A stretch of DNA of 64,000 nt, taken from the NCBI GenBank assembly GCA_046199005.1, contig CP176050.1, forward strand, positions 3,224,001 through 3,288,000, read 5' to 3'. Position numbers and translations under genes: made by a program. Below are positions 16,482 to 25,763 of the stretch, piece by piece. Within the stretch, counting starts at the first letter, position 1. Each line of letters opens with the position of its first letter. The notes under the pieces were generated by a model. It was not told where the DNA came from. It worked only from the letters and a program-made list of their open reading frames with translations, and did no database searches. This DNA is from Ascidiimonas sp046199005. Lineage in GTDB: Bacteria > Bacteroidota > Bacteroidia > Flavobacteriales > Flavobacteriaceae.

Positions 16482-18680
16482 ATGCTTAAAAGGCTGATTG
16501 TCTTCTTTTTCTTTTTCGGTTTCCTGATTACGCATGCACAAGAAGATCAAAAAGAATTCCTCGTAAAACTCACTGATGACAAAATTGAGCTGGATGGCAT
16601 CTTAGAAGATTCTTTTTGGTTTACTGCCGATAGTGCACGAGATTTCTACCAATATTTCCCGACAGATTCAGTACTTGCACGTAGCCAGACTACCATTAAA
16701 ATGCTCTATGATAATGTAAATTTATATGTTGGCATTACCATAGAAACCATAGGAGATGCATATGTTATCCCATCGCTTCAACGAGATTTCAGAGCTGGAG
16801 GTAACGATAATATAAGCCTCCTCTTCGATACTTTTAACGACGGCACCACTGCTTTTCTTTTGGGATTAAATCCTGCAGGTGTGCAGCGAGAGGCGTTAAT
16901 CTCTGTTGGAGGATCTGATCTAAGAGGTTTCAATACCACCTGGGATGTAAAATGGAGAAGTGCAGTAAAAACCTTTAAAAATGGTTATTCCGCAGAAATG
17001 ATAATTCCGCTTACTTCGTTCAAGTTCAAAGAAGGAGAAACCAAATGGCGCTTTAACAGCTATCGCTTTGATACTCAAAGCAACGAGCAAAGTACGTGGA
17101 TGCGTATTCCGCAGAATCAGTTTATATTTAATCTGGCTTTCATGGGTGATATGCGCTTTGAGCAGCCACTAGGCAAATCAAGAACTCCCTTTACGCTTAT
17201 CCCTTACATAAACAATTCGCTGGCTAAAGATTATGAAGAAGATGAAAGCTTGTCAAAGTTTGACTTTGGTGCAGATGCCAAAATTGCTATCGGTAATGGG
17301 ATGAATATGGACGTTACTATTAATCCCGATTTTTCCAATGTTGAAGTAGATAACCTAATAACCAATCTCACCAGATTTGAAATAGGCTTACCCGAAAGGA
17401 GGCAATTTTTTATAGACAATAATGACCTGTTCGCAGATTTCGGAGATGACTCCGAAGCAAATCCGTTCTTCTCAAGAAGAATAGGAATTTCGGAAAATGC
17501 AGAAGGAGATAATATTCAGAATGGAATTATAGGCGGTGTTCGCTTAAGTGGGAAGCTTAATCGCGACTGGCGGCTTGGCTTTCTCAATATTCAAACGGAA
17601 GAAGATGTAGAAAATGAGATCCCATCAAACAATAATATGGTGCTGGCACTTCAGAAAAAAGTATTTAGCAGGTCTAATTTCGGATTCATTTTTGTAAACC
17701 GGCAAAGTTTTAAAGAATATGAGTTTCTTCCGGAAGCAGAAAGATATAATCGAGTACTTGGCTTAGATTATAATCTTGCGTCGGCAGACAATACCTGGAT
17801 CGGCAAGTTTTACGTGCACAAATCGTTCACACCAAATAGCGGAAACAAAGATTTTTCTTCTGGAGCAAGGTTATTTTACAATTCAAGATTTTATCAGGCA
17901 GGTATTTCAGCGCGTTATGTAGGTGCCGATTTCAATTCTGACCTGGGCTTTATAAGACGAAAAGATGTATTTGTTTTGAATCCTGAATTCACCAAAATTT
18001 TAAGACCAACACAAGGTGCCGTCAACAATCATGAGTTCTCCTTGTCTACTACGCTACTCTGGAGACCAGATCTCAACTTCCAGAATACTGATTATACTCA
18101 TGAGTTTTCGTGGGAAGCAGCGTTCAACAATCAAATTGAGATCTCTGCTGGTGTGCAGGATCAGTTTATATTTCTTGCCGAAGACTTTGATCCCACCAAT
18201 ACAGAGGGGGGTATACCTCTACCCTTAAATACAAGCTATAAATTCACCAGCTTTTCAGCATCTTTCAGATCAGATAGAAGAAAAGTATTTTCTTACGAAC
18301 TAAGTCCTTCGGGAGGATCTTTTTTTAACGGTTCGATCTACTCAATTGCCGCAGAAGCTAGCTTAAGGCTCCAACCTATCTTTCTTACAACCTTGAGTAT
18401 TAATTTTGATAGGATAGATCTCCCTGATCCTTTTCCAGATGCAAGTATTCTCATTCTCAGCCCTAGATTTGAGGTGACATTTAGTAAATCGGTATTTTGG
18501 ACCACCATTTTTCAGTTTAGCAACCGAAATGAAAATCTGGGACTCAATACCAGGCTGCAATGGAGATTTGCTCCCCTATCTGATCTTTTCATCGTTTACA
18601 ATGATAACTACAGAACAAACAATTTTGCCCCTAGAAATAGATCGCTAAATTTGAAACTTACCTACTGGCTCAACATATAA
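16482..18680 (+). CDS. DUF5916 outer-membrane protein with CBM9-like domain
   Basis: This 732-residue protein has a signal peptide (about residues 1-19, ending T-H-A-Q). A carbohydrate-binding family 9-like beta-sandwich follows (about 25-225: E-L-D-G-I-L-E-D-S-F-W near its start), then a long part rich in alternating aromatic strands that looks like an outer-membrane barrel (DUF5916). Typical DUF5916 features are N-P-D-F-S-N-V-E-V-D and F-E-I-G-L-P-E-R-R-Q-F-F. Proteins of this kind are common in Bacteroidota and probably bind or pass a surface ligand; no substrate is established. The HAD phosphatase gene follows after 7 bases. Confidence 0.85.
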   Translation: MLKRLIVFFFFFGFLITHAQEDQKEFLVKLTDDKIELDGILEDSFWFTADSARDFYQYFPTDSVLARSQTTIKMLYDNVNLYVGITIETIGDAYVIPSLQRDFRAGGNDNISLLFDTFNDGTTAFLLGLNPAGVQREALISVGGSDLRGFNTTWDVKWRSAVKTFKNGYSAEMIIPLTSFKFKEGETKWRFNSYRFDTQSNEQSTWMRIPQNQFIFNLAFMGDMRFEQPLGKSRTPFTLIPYINNSLAKDYEEDESLSKFDFGADAKIAIGNGMNMDVTINPDFSNVEVDNLITNLTRFEIGLPERRQFFIDNNDLFADFGDDSEANPFFSRRIGISENAEGDNIQNGIIGGVRLSGKLNRDWRLGFLNIQTEEDVENEIPSNNNMVLALQKKVFSRSNFGFIFVNRQSFKEYEFLPEAERYNRVLGLDYNLASADNTWIGKFYVHKSFTPNSGNKDFSSGARLFYNSRFYQAGISARYVGADFNSDLGFIRRKDVFVLNPEFTKILRPTQGAVNNHEFSLSTTLLWRPDLNFQNTDYTHEFSWEAAFNNQIEISAGVQDQFIFLAEDFDPTNTEGGIPLPLNTSYKFTSFSASFRSDRRKVFSYELSPSGGSFFNGSIYSIAAEASLRLQPIFLTTLSINFDRIDLPDPFPDASILILSPRFEVTFSKSVFWTTIFQFSNRNENLGLNTRLQWRFAPLSDLFIVYNDNYRTNNFAPRNRSLNLKLTYWLNI

Positions 18681-18687
18681 TAAACAA

Positions 18688-19497
18688 ATGCAATATAAAA
18701 TTGTTTTTACCGATCTGGATGGCACCTTACTCTCTCGTAAGAAAGATATTTCAGATTTTACTGCAACACACCTGCGTAAACTTCAAGAGACAATCCCGGT
18801 GATCTTAGTCTCAGCGAGAATGCCCAAAGCCATGGCATATGTACAATCCCAGATTGATGGAACAGATCTTCCACTCATATGTTATAACGGTGCATTAATT
18901 ATGCGGGAAAACAACATTATCTTTTCCAAAACTATTGAACCTTCCACTACCTACAATTTGTATGAGTCCTGTTTAGACCTGGAGATTAAATTAGGTTTGT
19001 ATCACCTGGATGAATGGTATACAGAAACGGTCACTGAACGAATTGAAAAAGAAATATTCAATACCAAGACAAAACCTAGCTTATCTCCTTTAAATACCGT
19101 TTTGCAGAATTTTATGATGCAGCAAAAGGGGTTTCACAAAATCATGTGTATGGGAACAAAAGAAAAACTTGATTTGCTTTCGAGGATCCTTGATGATACG
19201 TTTTCAGATTCAATTCTTCAGTATCGCTCTAATGATACCATTATTGAATTAAGCCCTCAAGGCACTTCAAAGTTTAAAGCTATTGAGAATGTTCTACAAA
19301 ATCTTTATCAGTTGTCATTGTCTGATTCTCTTGCCTTTGGGGATAATTTCAATGATATTGAAATGCTTCGTTGTGTAGGTCATGGAGTAGCTATGGCAAA
19401 TGCCAGAGAAGAAGTCAGGCAAGTCGCAGACGCGGTCGCTGGTGATTATCAAAAAGATGGTGTCGCCAAGTATGTTAAACAAATGTTTAATTTGTAG
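18688..19497 (+). CDS. HAD superfamily phosphatase, Cof type (subfamily IIB)
   Basis: This 269-residue cytoplasmic protein has all four HAD motifs: D-L-D-G-T-L near residue 10 (nucleophile and acid), S-A-R in the second motif, a conserved Lys before I-E-N, and G-D-N-F-N-D-I-E-M-L for magnesium. The large C2B cap between motifs II and III places it with Cof-like enzymes, which dephosphorylate sugar phosphates, flavin mononucleotide or pyridoxal phosphate. The precise substrate is unknown. It lies 7 bases after the DUF5916 gene, probably in the same transcript. Confidence 0.9.
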   Translation: MQYKIVFTDLDGTLLSRKKDISDFTATHLRKLQETIPVILVSARMPKAMAYVQSQIDGTDLPLICYNGALIMRENNIIFSKTIEPSTTYNLYESCLDLEIKLGLYHLDEWYTETVTERIEKEIFNTKTKPSLSPLNTVLQNFMMQQKGFHKIMCMGTKEKLDLLSRILDDTFSDSILQYRSNDTIIELSPQGTSKFKAIENVLQNLYQLSLSDSLAFGDNFNDIEMLRCVGHGVAMANAREEVRQVADAVAGDYQKDGVAKYVKQMFNL

Positions 19498-19560
19498 CTG
19501 AAAAGACAAAATAGAGTTCCTTTGTAAGGTCGAAGAACTTTTAATTCAACTAAACTTTTT

Positions 19561-21438
19561 ATGAGAAATTTATTGCTGGCGTTTTCGCTTATTTACACCA
19601 TAAGTGGTTGCGCTCCTAAAATTAATGACCTGGTAAATTCTAATCCGGTAGTATCAACGATAGATCTGGTAAATATTCAAGATGATAGAGTGATGGTTGA
19701 AATCGATCCCGGAAGATTTACCGCTCAAACTGTAACATTTTATATTCCTAAAACCGTACCGGGTACTTATAGTGTAGATAATTACGGTCAATATCTGGAA
19801 GAGGTAAAAGCCTTCGATTACAATAATACCCCCCTCGAAGTCAATCAGATAGATCTTAATTCATGGCAAATCAAGAATGCAACACAATTAGATAGAATCA
19901 CCTATTGGGTAAACGACACATTTGACAGTGAGAACACCAAAGAAGAACCTGTATTTTCGCCGGCAGGAGTAAATATACAGCAGGGTTCAAATTTTGTATT
20001 GAACCTGCATGCACTGGTAGGATATTTTGATAATCTCACTAATCTTAATTATGAGCTTATTGTAAGATCTCCAAAGGAATTAAACGGATACACCACGCTT
20101 ACTAAAATAGAAACCCCAAAGGCACTTTTAAACGAAGATTACGACACTGATGTGTATCTGGCCAACAGGTATTTCGAAGTGACCGATAACCCCATTCTCT
20201 ATGCAGTTCCTGATTCTGAAACGTTTATGGTGAGCGATATTGAAGTAACCTTAAGTGTATATTCGCCCAACAAGGTTTATTCTGCTGCAAAGTTGAAACC
20301 GCAAATGGAAAAAATGATGCGTGCTCAAAAAACCTTTTTGGGAGACATTAACAGTACCAGAAAATACAATATACTGTTATATCTGGCCTCTATGGAGAAA
20401 GAAGATGCAAGAGGTTTTGGAGCTTTGGAACATCATACTTCCACCACGGTAGTCTTGCCCGAGTCAATTCCGGAAGAGGCATTGGCCGAAGCCATGGTAG
20501 ATGTGGTTTCTCATGAATTTTTTCATATTGTTGCCCCATTAAGTATTCATTCCGAAGAAATACACAACTTTAATTACAATACTCCTAAAATGTCTCAACA
20601 TTTATGGATGTACGAAGGAGTCACCGAGTATTTTGCCAATTTGTTTCAGGTGAACCAGGGATTGATCACTAATAATGAATTCTACGAACGGTTGATGACT
20701 AAAATAGAAAGAGCAGACAGTTTCAATGACCAGATGTCATTTACAGAAATGAGCGAAAATATTCTCGAAGACCCGTTTAAAGAAAACTATGCGAATGTAT
20801 ATGAAAAGGGAGCTCTTATCGCAATGTGCCTAGATCTTATAATTAAGGAAAAAAGTGATGGAGATAAAGGGATCTTATGGCTTATGAAGCAACTTTCACA
20901 AAAATACGGTCAAAACAAACCTTTTAAGGATGATGAGATTCTAGGTCAGATTACCCAGCTTACTTACCCGGAAGTTGGCGTATTTTTCGAAGATCATGTA
21001 ATAGGCTCAAAACCCATTAATTATTCGCTTTACTTTTCTAAAGTAGGCTTAATATTTGGTGAAGAGACACAGGAAACGGGTTATCTGTTTCAGGGTCAGG
21101 AACCATTTATTAATGTAAATGAGGCCACGAAAGAAATTTTTATCAGGTCTGGAATTCCTCTTAACTCCTTTTTCACCGAATTAAAACTTCAGCCAGATGA
21201 TGTTATTCGAAAAATAAATGGAATGGAATACTCGCTGGACAACATAAGAGATATGGTAGGGGTATCTTTTACCTGGAAGCCCGGGGACCTCATCGAATTC
21301 GTTATTTCTAGGAATGATGAAGAAATGACCCTCAAAGGAACGGTGGTGGCGCCCGTAAGAACGGTGCAGAAATTGGTCGAATCACCGGAAGCAACCCCAG
21401 AAGAATTAGCATTAAGAGATGCGTGGTTGAAAAAATAG
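19561..21438 (+). CDS. M61-type metallopeptidase lipoprotein with PDZ domain
   Basis: This 625-residue lipoprotein has the lipobox I-S-G-C (Cys17). It contains an N-terminal beta domain, a gluzincin catalytic part with H-E-F-F-H (residues 318-322) and E-G-V-T-E-Y-F for the third zinc ligand, and a C-terminal PDZ-like domain (about 525-610, with I-R-K-I-N-G). This is the organisation of glycyl aminopeptidase-type M61 enzymes, which trim peptides with N-terminal Gly or Ala. It probably acts in the periplasm or on the outer-membrane inner leaflet. It follows the HAD gene by 63 bases. Confidence 0.9.
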   Translation: MRNLLLAFSLIYTISGCAPKINDLVNSNPVVSTIDLVNIQDDRVMVEIDPGRFTAQTVTFYIPKTVPGTYSVDNYGQYLEEVKAFDYNNTPLEVNQIDLNSWQIKNATQLDRITYWVNDTFDSENTKEEPVFSPAGVNIQQGSNFVLNLHALVGYFDNLTNLNYELIVRSPKELNGYTTLTKIETPKALLNEDYDTDVYLANRYFEVTDNPILYAVPDSETFMVSDIEVTLSVYSPNKVYSAAKLKPQMEKMMRAQKTFLGDINSTRKYNILLYLASMEKEDARGFGALEHHTSTTVVLPESIPEEALAEAMVDVVSHEFFHIVAPLSIHSEEIHNFNYNTPKMSQHLWMYEGVTEYFANLFQVNQGLITNNEFYERLMTKIERADSFNDQMSFTEMSENILEDPFKENYANVYEKGALIAMCLDLIIKEKSDGDKGILWLMKQLSQKYGQNKPFKDDEILGQITQLTYPEVGVFFEDHVIGSKPINYSLYFSKVGLIFGEETQETGYLFQGQEPFINVNEATKEIFIRSGIPLNSFFTELKLQPDDVIRKINGMEYSLDNIRDMVGVSFTWKPGDLIEFVISRNDEEMTLKGTVVAPVRTVQKLVESPEATPEELALRDAWLKK

Positions 21439-21456
21439 CGATACCAAGTGAATTTT

Positions 21457-21486
21457 AAAAAGGCAGCATAATGCTGCCTTTTTTTG
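21457..21486 (+). terminator. Terminator of the M61 peptidase gene
   Basis: An aggcagc / gctgcct stem flanked by A and T runs is followed by T7, about 20 bases after the peptidase stop. An ATG in its 3' arm (21471) is in frame with the next gene but is not its start. Confidence 0.8.
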
Positions 21487-21518
21487 TTTATTATTTTTTG
21501 TACTTTTCGCAAAAAACA

Positions 21519-22781
21519 ATGCAGGACATTATTATAAGAGACGATACTATTGTATTTGGACTTCTATTTCTCTCTCTAGGACTTGTTTTCTATACTTCAT
21601 CGATCAAGAAAGGATTTTGGGCAAAATTCTACAAATATGTGCCTGTTTTATTGATGTGTTATCTCATCCCCGCGATTTATGCATCTACTGGTCTGGTTTC
21701 AGACGAACTTTCAAATACCTATTACATCGCCAGTCGCTACCTGTTACCAGCTGCCATTATTTTAATGACGCTGAGCATAGATCTCAAAGCCATATTTAAT
21801 CTTGGTCCGAAGGCATTGATCATGTTCTTTACAGGAACATTCGGGATTATTATTGGAGGACCCATTGCAATTCTTATCGTTTCCATTTTTTCTCCCGAAA
21901 CTGTGGGTGGTAACGATTTTGATGCCGTATGGAGAGGCTTAGCGACCATCGCCGGAAGTTGGATTGGCGGAGGAGCCAATCAAGCCGCTATGTTGGAGAT
22001 ATTTAAGTTTAATGATGATAAGTACGGTGCCATGGTACTCGTTGATATTGTGATGGCCAATGTATGGATGGCGATCATCTTATTAGGTATCGGTAAAAAC
22101 GTGAAAATTGACAACTGGTTAAAAGCAGATAGCAGTGCTATTGAGGAGCTTAAACAAAAGGTAGCTTCTTTCACCGAAAAAATAACTAGAAACCCTTCAC
22201 TAACTGATATCATTATTATTTTATCTTTAGCATTCACCGGGGTAGGGCTTGCCCACTGGGGTGCCAATGGTATTTCAGAGTTCCTAAAAGCTACCTTCGA
22301 AGCAATAAACGATAAAAAAAATGCACTTTCTTCTTTTGGCTCTCAGTTTTTCTGGATGATAACCATTGCAACGATCGTGGGCATTGTGCTTTCATTCACT
22401 AAAGCACGTAACTACGAAGGTGCGGGAGCGAGTAAACTAGGCAGTCTATTTATTTACATTCTGGTAGCTACTATCGGTATGAAGATGGATTTGACTAAAG
22501 TGGTAGAAAATCCTGGTTTGCTGATCGTTGGATTCATTTGGATATCAATCCATGCCGGACTTTTAATACTGATCGCAAAACTTATAAAAGCCCCTTATTT
22601 CTTTCTTGCGGTAGGGAGTCAAGCCAACGTTGGAGGTGCAGCTTCTGCTCCAGTGGTTGCTGCTGCATTTCATCCATCGCTTGCAACGGTGGGAGTTTTA
22701 CTGGCAGTCTTTGGTTATGCTGTTGGAACCTATGGTGCTCTTTTGTGTGCCTATCTTATGGAAATTGCGTCTAATGTTTAG
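21519..22781 (+). CDS. DUF819 family inner-membrane protein
   Basis: This 420-residue protein has about eleven hydrophobic segments and the DUF819 pattern, including the G-S-W-I-G-G-G-A-N-Q-A-A-M motif near residue 150 and a related G-S-Q-A-N-V-G-G-A-A-S-A-P-V motif in the second half. The two-fold repeat of these G-rich motifs suggests an inverted-repeat transporter. DUF819 proteins (YjcL-like) have no proven substrate. The ATG at 21519 is preferred because an earlier in-frame ATG lies inside the preceding terminator. Confidence 0.88.
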   Translation: MQDIIIRDDTIVFGLLFLSLGLVFYTSSIKKGFWAKFYKYVPVLLMCYLIPAIYASTGLVSDELSNTYYIASRYLLPAAIILMTLSIDLKAIFNLGPKALIMFFTGTFGIIIGGPIAILIVSIFSPETVGGNDFDAVWRGLATIAGSWIGGGANQAAMLEIFKFNDDKYGAMVLVDIVMANVWMAIILLGIGKNVKIDNWLKADSSAIEELKQKVASFTEKITRNPSLTDIIIILSLAFTGVGLAHWGANGISEFLKATFEAINDKKNALSSFGSQFFWMITIATIVGIVLSFTKARNYEGAGASKLGSLFIYILVATIGMKMDLTKVVENPGLLIVGFIWISIHAGLLILIAKLIKAPYFFLAVGSQANVGGAASAPVVAAAFHPSLATVGVLLAVFGYAVGTYGALLCAYLMEIASNV

Positions 22782-22831
22782 TTTTTTAATCAGAAATAAA
22801 GATATTTGCCCTTCCAAAATTTAAAAGTGTA

Positions 22832-23554
22832 ATGAAGCAATTAACTCTGATAACAGTACTGATCACAATTCTTTTTACCGCCTGTACGAAAGAAACCAAA
22901 AACACGATGACCGTGTCTGGAAATGTCAAAGGACTGAAAAAGGGAACGCTTTATCTTCAAAAGATCAAAGATACTGCACTTGTTGCTGTTGATTCTCTTT
23001 TGGTTGATGGCGATAGTGATTTCAGATTTACTGCAGAACTGGAAAGTCCGGAGGTCTTCTATTTGTACCTCAATAAAAAAGACGGCGATGAAATAAATGA
23101 TCGCATCACATTTTTCGGAGAGCCTACTAATATTACCATTAATACCGATCTGGAATTTTTTGAAGTAGCCGCGAAGATCGAAGGTTCTGAAACTCATAAA
23201 AAACTGGAACAATATAAAAAAATGATGTCTAAGTTTAACGAGCGTAATTTAGAGCTTATTAAAAGTAATTTAGAGGCAAGAAAAGACAGAGATTCATTGA
23301 AAGCAGACTCCATCCAGAAACAAGCAGATCGAAATGTCATTAGAGGATATTTGTATACCTTAAATTTTGCTTTAACGAATAAAGACAGTTACATCGCTCC
23401 CTATATAGCGCTATCGGAAGCTTTTGATGCAAAAGTGAAGTACCTTGATACCATATACAATTCCTTGTCTCCTGAGGTGGCAGATTCAAAGTATGGGAAA
23501 CAATTAGATCAATACATTAAACAGATCAAAGAACAGGAAAAGGGACCTCAATAA
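22832..23554 (+). CDS. DUF4369 domain lipoprotein
   Basis: This 240-residue protein has a lipoprotein signal (L-F-T-A-C, Cys18) and an N-terminal DUF4369 beta domain (about 25-125: G-N-V-K-G-L-K-K-G-T-L-Y-L, later F-F-G-E-P-T-N-I-T-I), followed by helices rich in Lys and Glu. DUF4369 is often found in front of thioredoxin-like domains in Bacteroidota, but no thioredoxin C-x-x-C motif is present here. Its role is unknown. It lies 50 bases after the DUF819 gene and ends at a strong shared terminator. Confidence 0.8.
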   Translation: MKQLTLITVLITILFTACTKETKNTMTVSGNVKGLKKGTLYLQKIKDTALVAVDSLLVDGDSDFRFTAELESPEVFYLYLNKKDGDEINDRITFFGEPTNITINTDLEFFEVAAKIEGSETHKKLEQYKKMMSKFNERNLELIKSNLEARKDRDSLKADSIQKQADRNVIRGYLYTLNFALTNKDSYIAPYIALSEAFDAKVKYLDTIYNSLSPEVADSKYGKQLDQYIKQIKEQEKGPQ

Positions 23555-23580
23555 AAAAACCTTCGAATTCGAAGGTTTTT
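23554..23580. terminator. Bidirectional terminator between convergent genes
   Basis: A near-perfect palindrome (aaaaaccttcg / cgaaggttttt around aatt) has A and T runs on both flanks and serves the DUF4369 gene and the convergent small-protein gene at 23606. Confidence 0.85.
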
Positions 23581-23605
23581 AGATTTATTATTAATTATTT
23601 CTTAT

Positions 23606-23872
23606 TTATAGCTTATTCAACTTAGCTACCAAAGCCTGACTCTTTTCTTCTAATTCTTCATTTACCTGCTTCAGGTGCTTTTGACGATTTTCGACAGTCT
23701 TATCATTTACTTTAGCAATAAGTTCGTCAAAAACCGCGATCGCTTCATCAATAATAGCATTTCCCTTTTTATCATTATAATTTTGAGTCGAAATTTCCCA
23801 AACATAAACAGCATCAATTATATCTCCAAGAACGTTATTGATATCTTTTTTAAGATTTTTTATACTTGCCAT
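23606..23872 (-). CDS. Small helical protein of unknown function
   Basis: I do not recognise a named family for this 88-residue protein. It is almost wholly helical, with a heptad-like spacing of hydrophobic residues in its C-terminal half (V-N-E-E-L-E-E-K-S-Q-A-L-V-A-K-L), so a coiled coil or small helical bundle is likely. It has no signal peptide and no cysteine. It lies 30 bases after manA and is the last gene of the queD-bcp-manA run. Confidence 0.75.
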   Translation of the reverse strand: MASIKNLKKDINNVLGDIIDAVYVWEISTQNYNDKKGNAIIDEAIAVFDELIAKVNDKTVENRQKHLKQVNEELEEKSQALVAKLNKL

Positions 23873-23902
23873 ACTAAATTATTTTTTACAAAAATACATT
23901 TA

Positions 23903-24871
23903 TTAAATATACACTTGAAGTATTTCAGCATTTTTAGTTTTGAAGCTCAAATTTCGTGTTGAAGCTGCTATCAAAACTGTTTCACCTTTCTTTAGCGAAA
24001 CAGAGCCATATTCATTTGTAACAGTAGTCTCACCATCTACACATAGATAAATACTAAAAGAATCTAAATGTTCCAGATCAAGCGAGAGTTCCTCATTAAT
24101 TTTTAAATAATTTGTTATAAAATAATCGCAGGTAACCATTGAGTTTACTTGGTTAGTATCTTGTTTATAAGAGACTTTAAAATCATCTTTCTGGTCGTAA
24201 TCAATCGCATCAAGTGCAAGTTGTGTATGCAGTTCTCTCGTTTTGCCATCTTTGTCTTTTCTATTCCAATCGTACACTCTATACGTAATGTCAGACGTCT
24301 GCTGAATTTCGGCTAATAAGACGCCCGCTCCTATAGCATGAATCTTACCGGTGTTTATAAAGAATGTATCGCCTTTACCAACTTTCTCATAGTTAAGAAT
24401 TTTAGATAACTCGTTATTTTCCAGACAAGATTGGTACTGTTCTTTAGATACATCCTGATTAAATCCTACAATTAGTTTTGCATTTTTATCTGCTTGCATC
24501 ACATGCCACATTTCTGTTTTTCCAAAACTGTTGTGTCGTTTACGAGCCAATTCATCATTTGGATGCAATTGAATAGACAAATCCTGCTTGGCATCAATAA
24601 ACTTGATCAAGATGGGGAATTCAGTTCCATATCTTTCGTAGACATGCTTTCCGAGCAGTGTAGACTGATAGGTTTCCATTAGCTCAGTAAGCTTTATTCC
24701 TTTAAGCTTCCCGTTGGCAACCCTTGAGATAGAGCCTTCCACACCGGAAAGTTCCCAACTCTCTCCAATGGAATCTCCGGCTACTTCTTTTTTAAGAAAT
24801 TCTCTTAATTTCGTTCCCCCCCATAATCTTTCTTTATACTGAGGGACAAATTTTAAAGGATACAAATTCAT
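23903..24871 (-). CDS. manA: Mannose-6-phosphate isomerase, class I
   Basis: This 322-residue enzyme interconverts mannose 6-phosphate and fructose 6-phosphate, which links mannose use with GDP-mannose supply for surface glycans. The zinc site is visible in the cupin core: S-I-Q-L-H-P-N-D near residue 100, E-M-W-H-V, and H-A-I-G-A-G-V-L-L-A-E-I-Q-Q-T with the catalytic Arg in T-Y-R-V-Y-D-W. The length fits the short bacterial class I form. It lies 4 bases after the peroxiredoxin gene and so is probably cotranscribed with it. Confidence 0.93.
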   Translation of the reverse strand: MNLYPLKFVPQYKERLWGGTKLREFLKKEVAGDSIGESWELSGVEGSISRVANGKLKGIKLTELMETYQSTLLGKHVYERYGTEFPILIKFIDAKQDLSIQLHPNDELARKRHNSFGKTEMWHVMQADKNAKLIVGFNQDVSKEQYQSCLENNELSKILNYEKVGKGDTFFINTGKIHAIGAGVLLAEIQQTSDITYRVYDWNRKDKDGKTRELHTQLALDAIDYDQKDDFKVSYKQDTNQVNSMVTCDYFITNYLKINEELSLDLEHLDSFSIYLCVDGETTVTNEYGSVSLKKGETVLIAASTRNLSFKTKNAEILQVYI

Positions 24872-24875
24872 GTCA

Positions 24876-25328
24876 TTAAGATTTTTTCAATGCGTTCAAT
24901 GCCTTTTTCATATGAACAGCTCCATTCATATTATTGAAAATAAATATGAGTTTGCCTTGTTCATCAAAGACGTAGGTCTCGCGCCCTGGCAACAGCCCTA
25001 ACAAAGCTTTGGATACGCCAAATTGCTTTCTAACCTTATTTCCAACATCTGCCAATAGTCTAAATGGCAATTTATAATTGGAGGAGAACTTTTGATGACG
25101 CTTTTCGGTATCTCCGCTAATTCCTACAACTTCGGCACCAAGTTCCTGAAACTCTTCGTAGTGGTCTCTAAAAGAACATACCTCTTTTGTGCACCCTGGA
25201 GTAAAGTCTTTCGGATAGAAAAAAATGACCAGATTTTTTTTACCTATAAAATCTTTACTAACAAAATCTTTTCCGTTCTGATCTTTCAATACAAACTCCG
25301 GCAAAATATTTCCTATTTCTAAACTCAT
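24876..25328 (-). CDS. bcp: Thiol peroxidase of the PrxQ/Bcp type
   Basis: This 150-residue protein is a thioredoxin-dependent peroxiredoxin that reduces hydrogen peroxide and organic hydroperoxides in the cytoplasm. The active site F-T-P-G-C-T-K-E-V-C holds the peroxidatic Cys and, five residues later, the resolving Cys typical of the alpha-type PrxQ. K-N-L-V-I-F-F-Y-P-K-D precedes it as in the family. It lies 1 base after queD and 4 bases before manA, in one tight operon. Confidence 0.92.
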   Translation of the reverse strand: MSLEIGNILPEFVLKDQNGKDFVSKDFIGKKNLVIFFYPKDFTPGCTKEVCSFRDHYEEFQELGAEVVGISGDTEKRHQKFSSNYKLPFRLLADVGNKVRKQFGVSKALLGLLPGRETYVFDEQGKLIFIFNNMNGAVHMKKALNALKKS

Positions 25329-25329
25329 A

Positions 25330-25737
25330 TTATCCTCTGTAGGTTACAAAATTTCTCGGAGTTTCATACAAAACAACTTCCAATGCTAATTTTGAACTTA
25401 TGTGCTTTCGTAATTTATTCCATATGACTACCGCAATATTCTCAGCTGTTGGATTTAATGAATTGAACTCAGGTACTTCGACATTTAAGTTTTTATGGTC
25501 AAAACTGTCTTCAACATGTTCTTTTATTAAGTCTTTGAGCTCCTTCATATCCATTACAAAACCAGTTTCAGGATCGATTTCACCTGTTACTCCCACAATC
25601 AATTCGTAATTGTGACCATGATAATTGGGATTACTGCATTTACCAAAGACATTTTTATTTTTTTCATCTGAATAATCGGCACGAAATAATCGATGTGCAG
25701 CGTTGAAATGTGCCTTTCGGTGTACGGTTACTTTCAT
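25330..25737 (-). CDS. queD: 6-carboxytetrahydropterin synthase (QueD/PTPS family)
   Basis: This 135-residue protein makes 6-carboxy-5,6,7,8-tetrahydropterin from dihydroneopterin triphosphate, the second step of queuosine synthesis. The zinc-binding histidines are seen in F-N-A-A-H-R-L and in Y-H-G-H-N-Y. The catalytic Cys sits in F-G-K-C and the substrate-binding Glu in L-Y-E-T-P-R-N. A pterin (PTPS-II) role cannot be fully excluded. It is the first gene of an operon with bcp, manA and a small protein. Its start is 26 bases from that of a divergent hydrolase gene. Confidence 0.88.
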   Translation of the reverse strand: MKVTVHRKAHFNAAHRLFRADYSDEKNKNVFGKCSNPNYHGHNYELIVGVTGEIDPETGFVMDMKELKDLIKEHVEDSFDHKNLNVEVPEFNSLNPTAENIAVVIWNKLRKHISSKLALEVVLYETPRNFVTYRG

Positions 25738-25763
25738 TAACTTCGCAATTAAATTTATGACTT

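Noticed and set aside
21471..21518. Earlier ATG for the DUF819 protein
   Set aside because: It lies in the 3' arm of the preceding terminator, and the added residues do not resemble the family.
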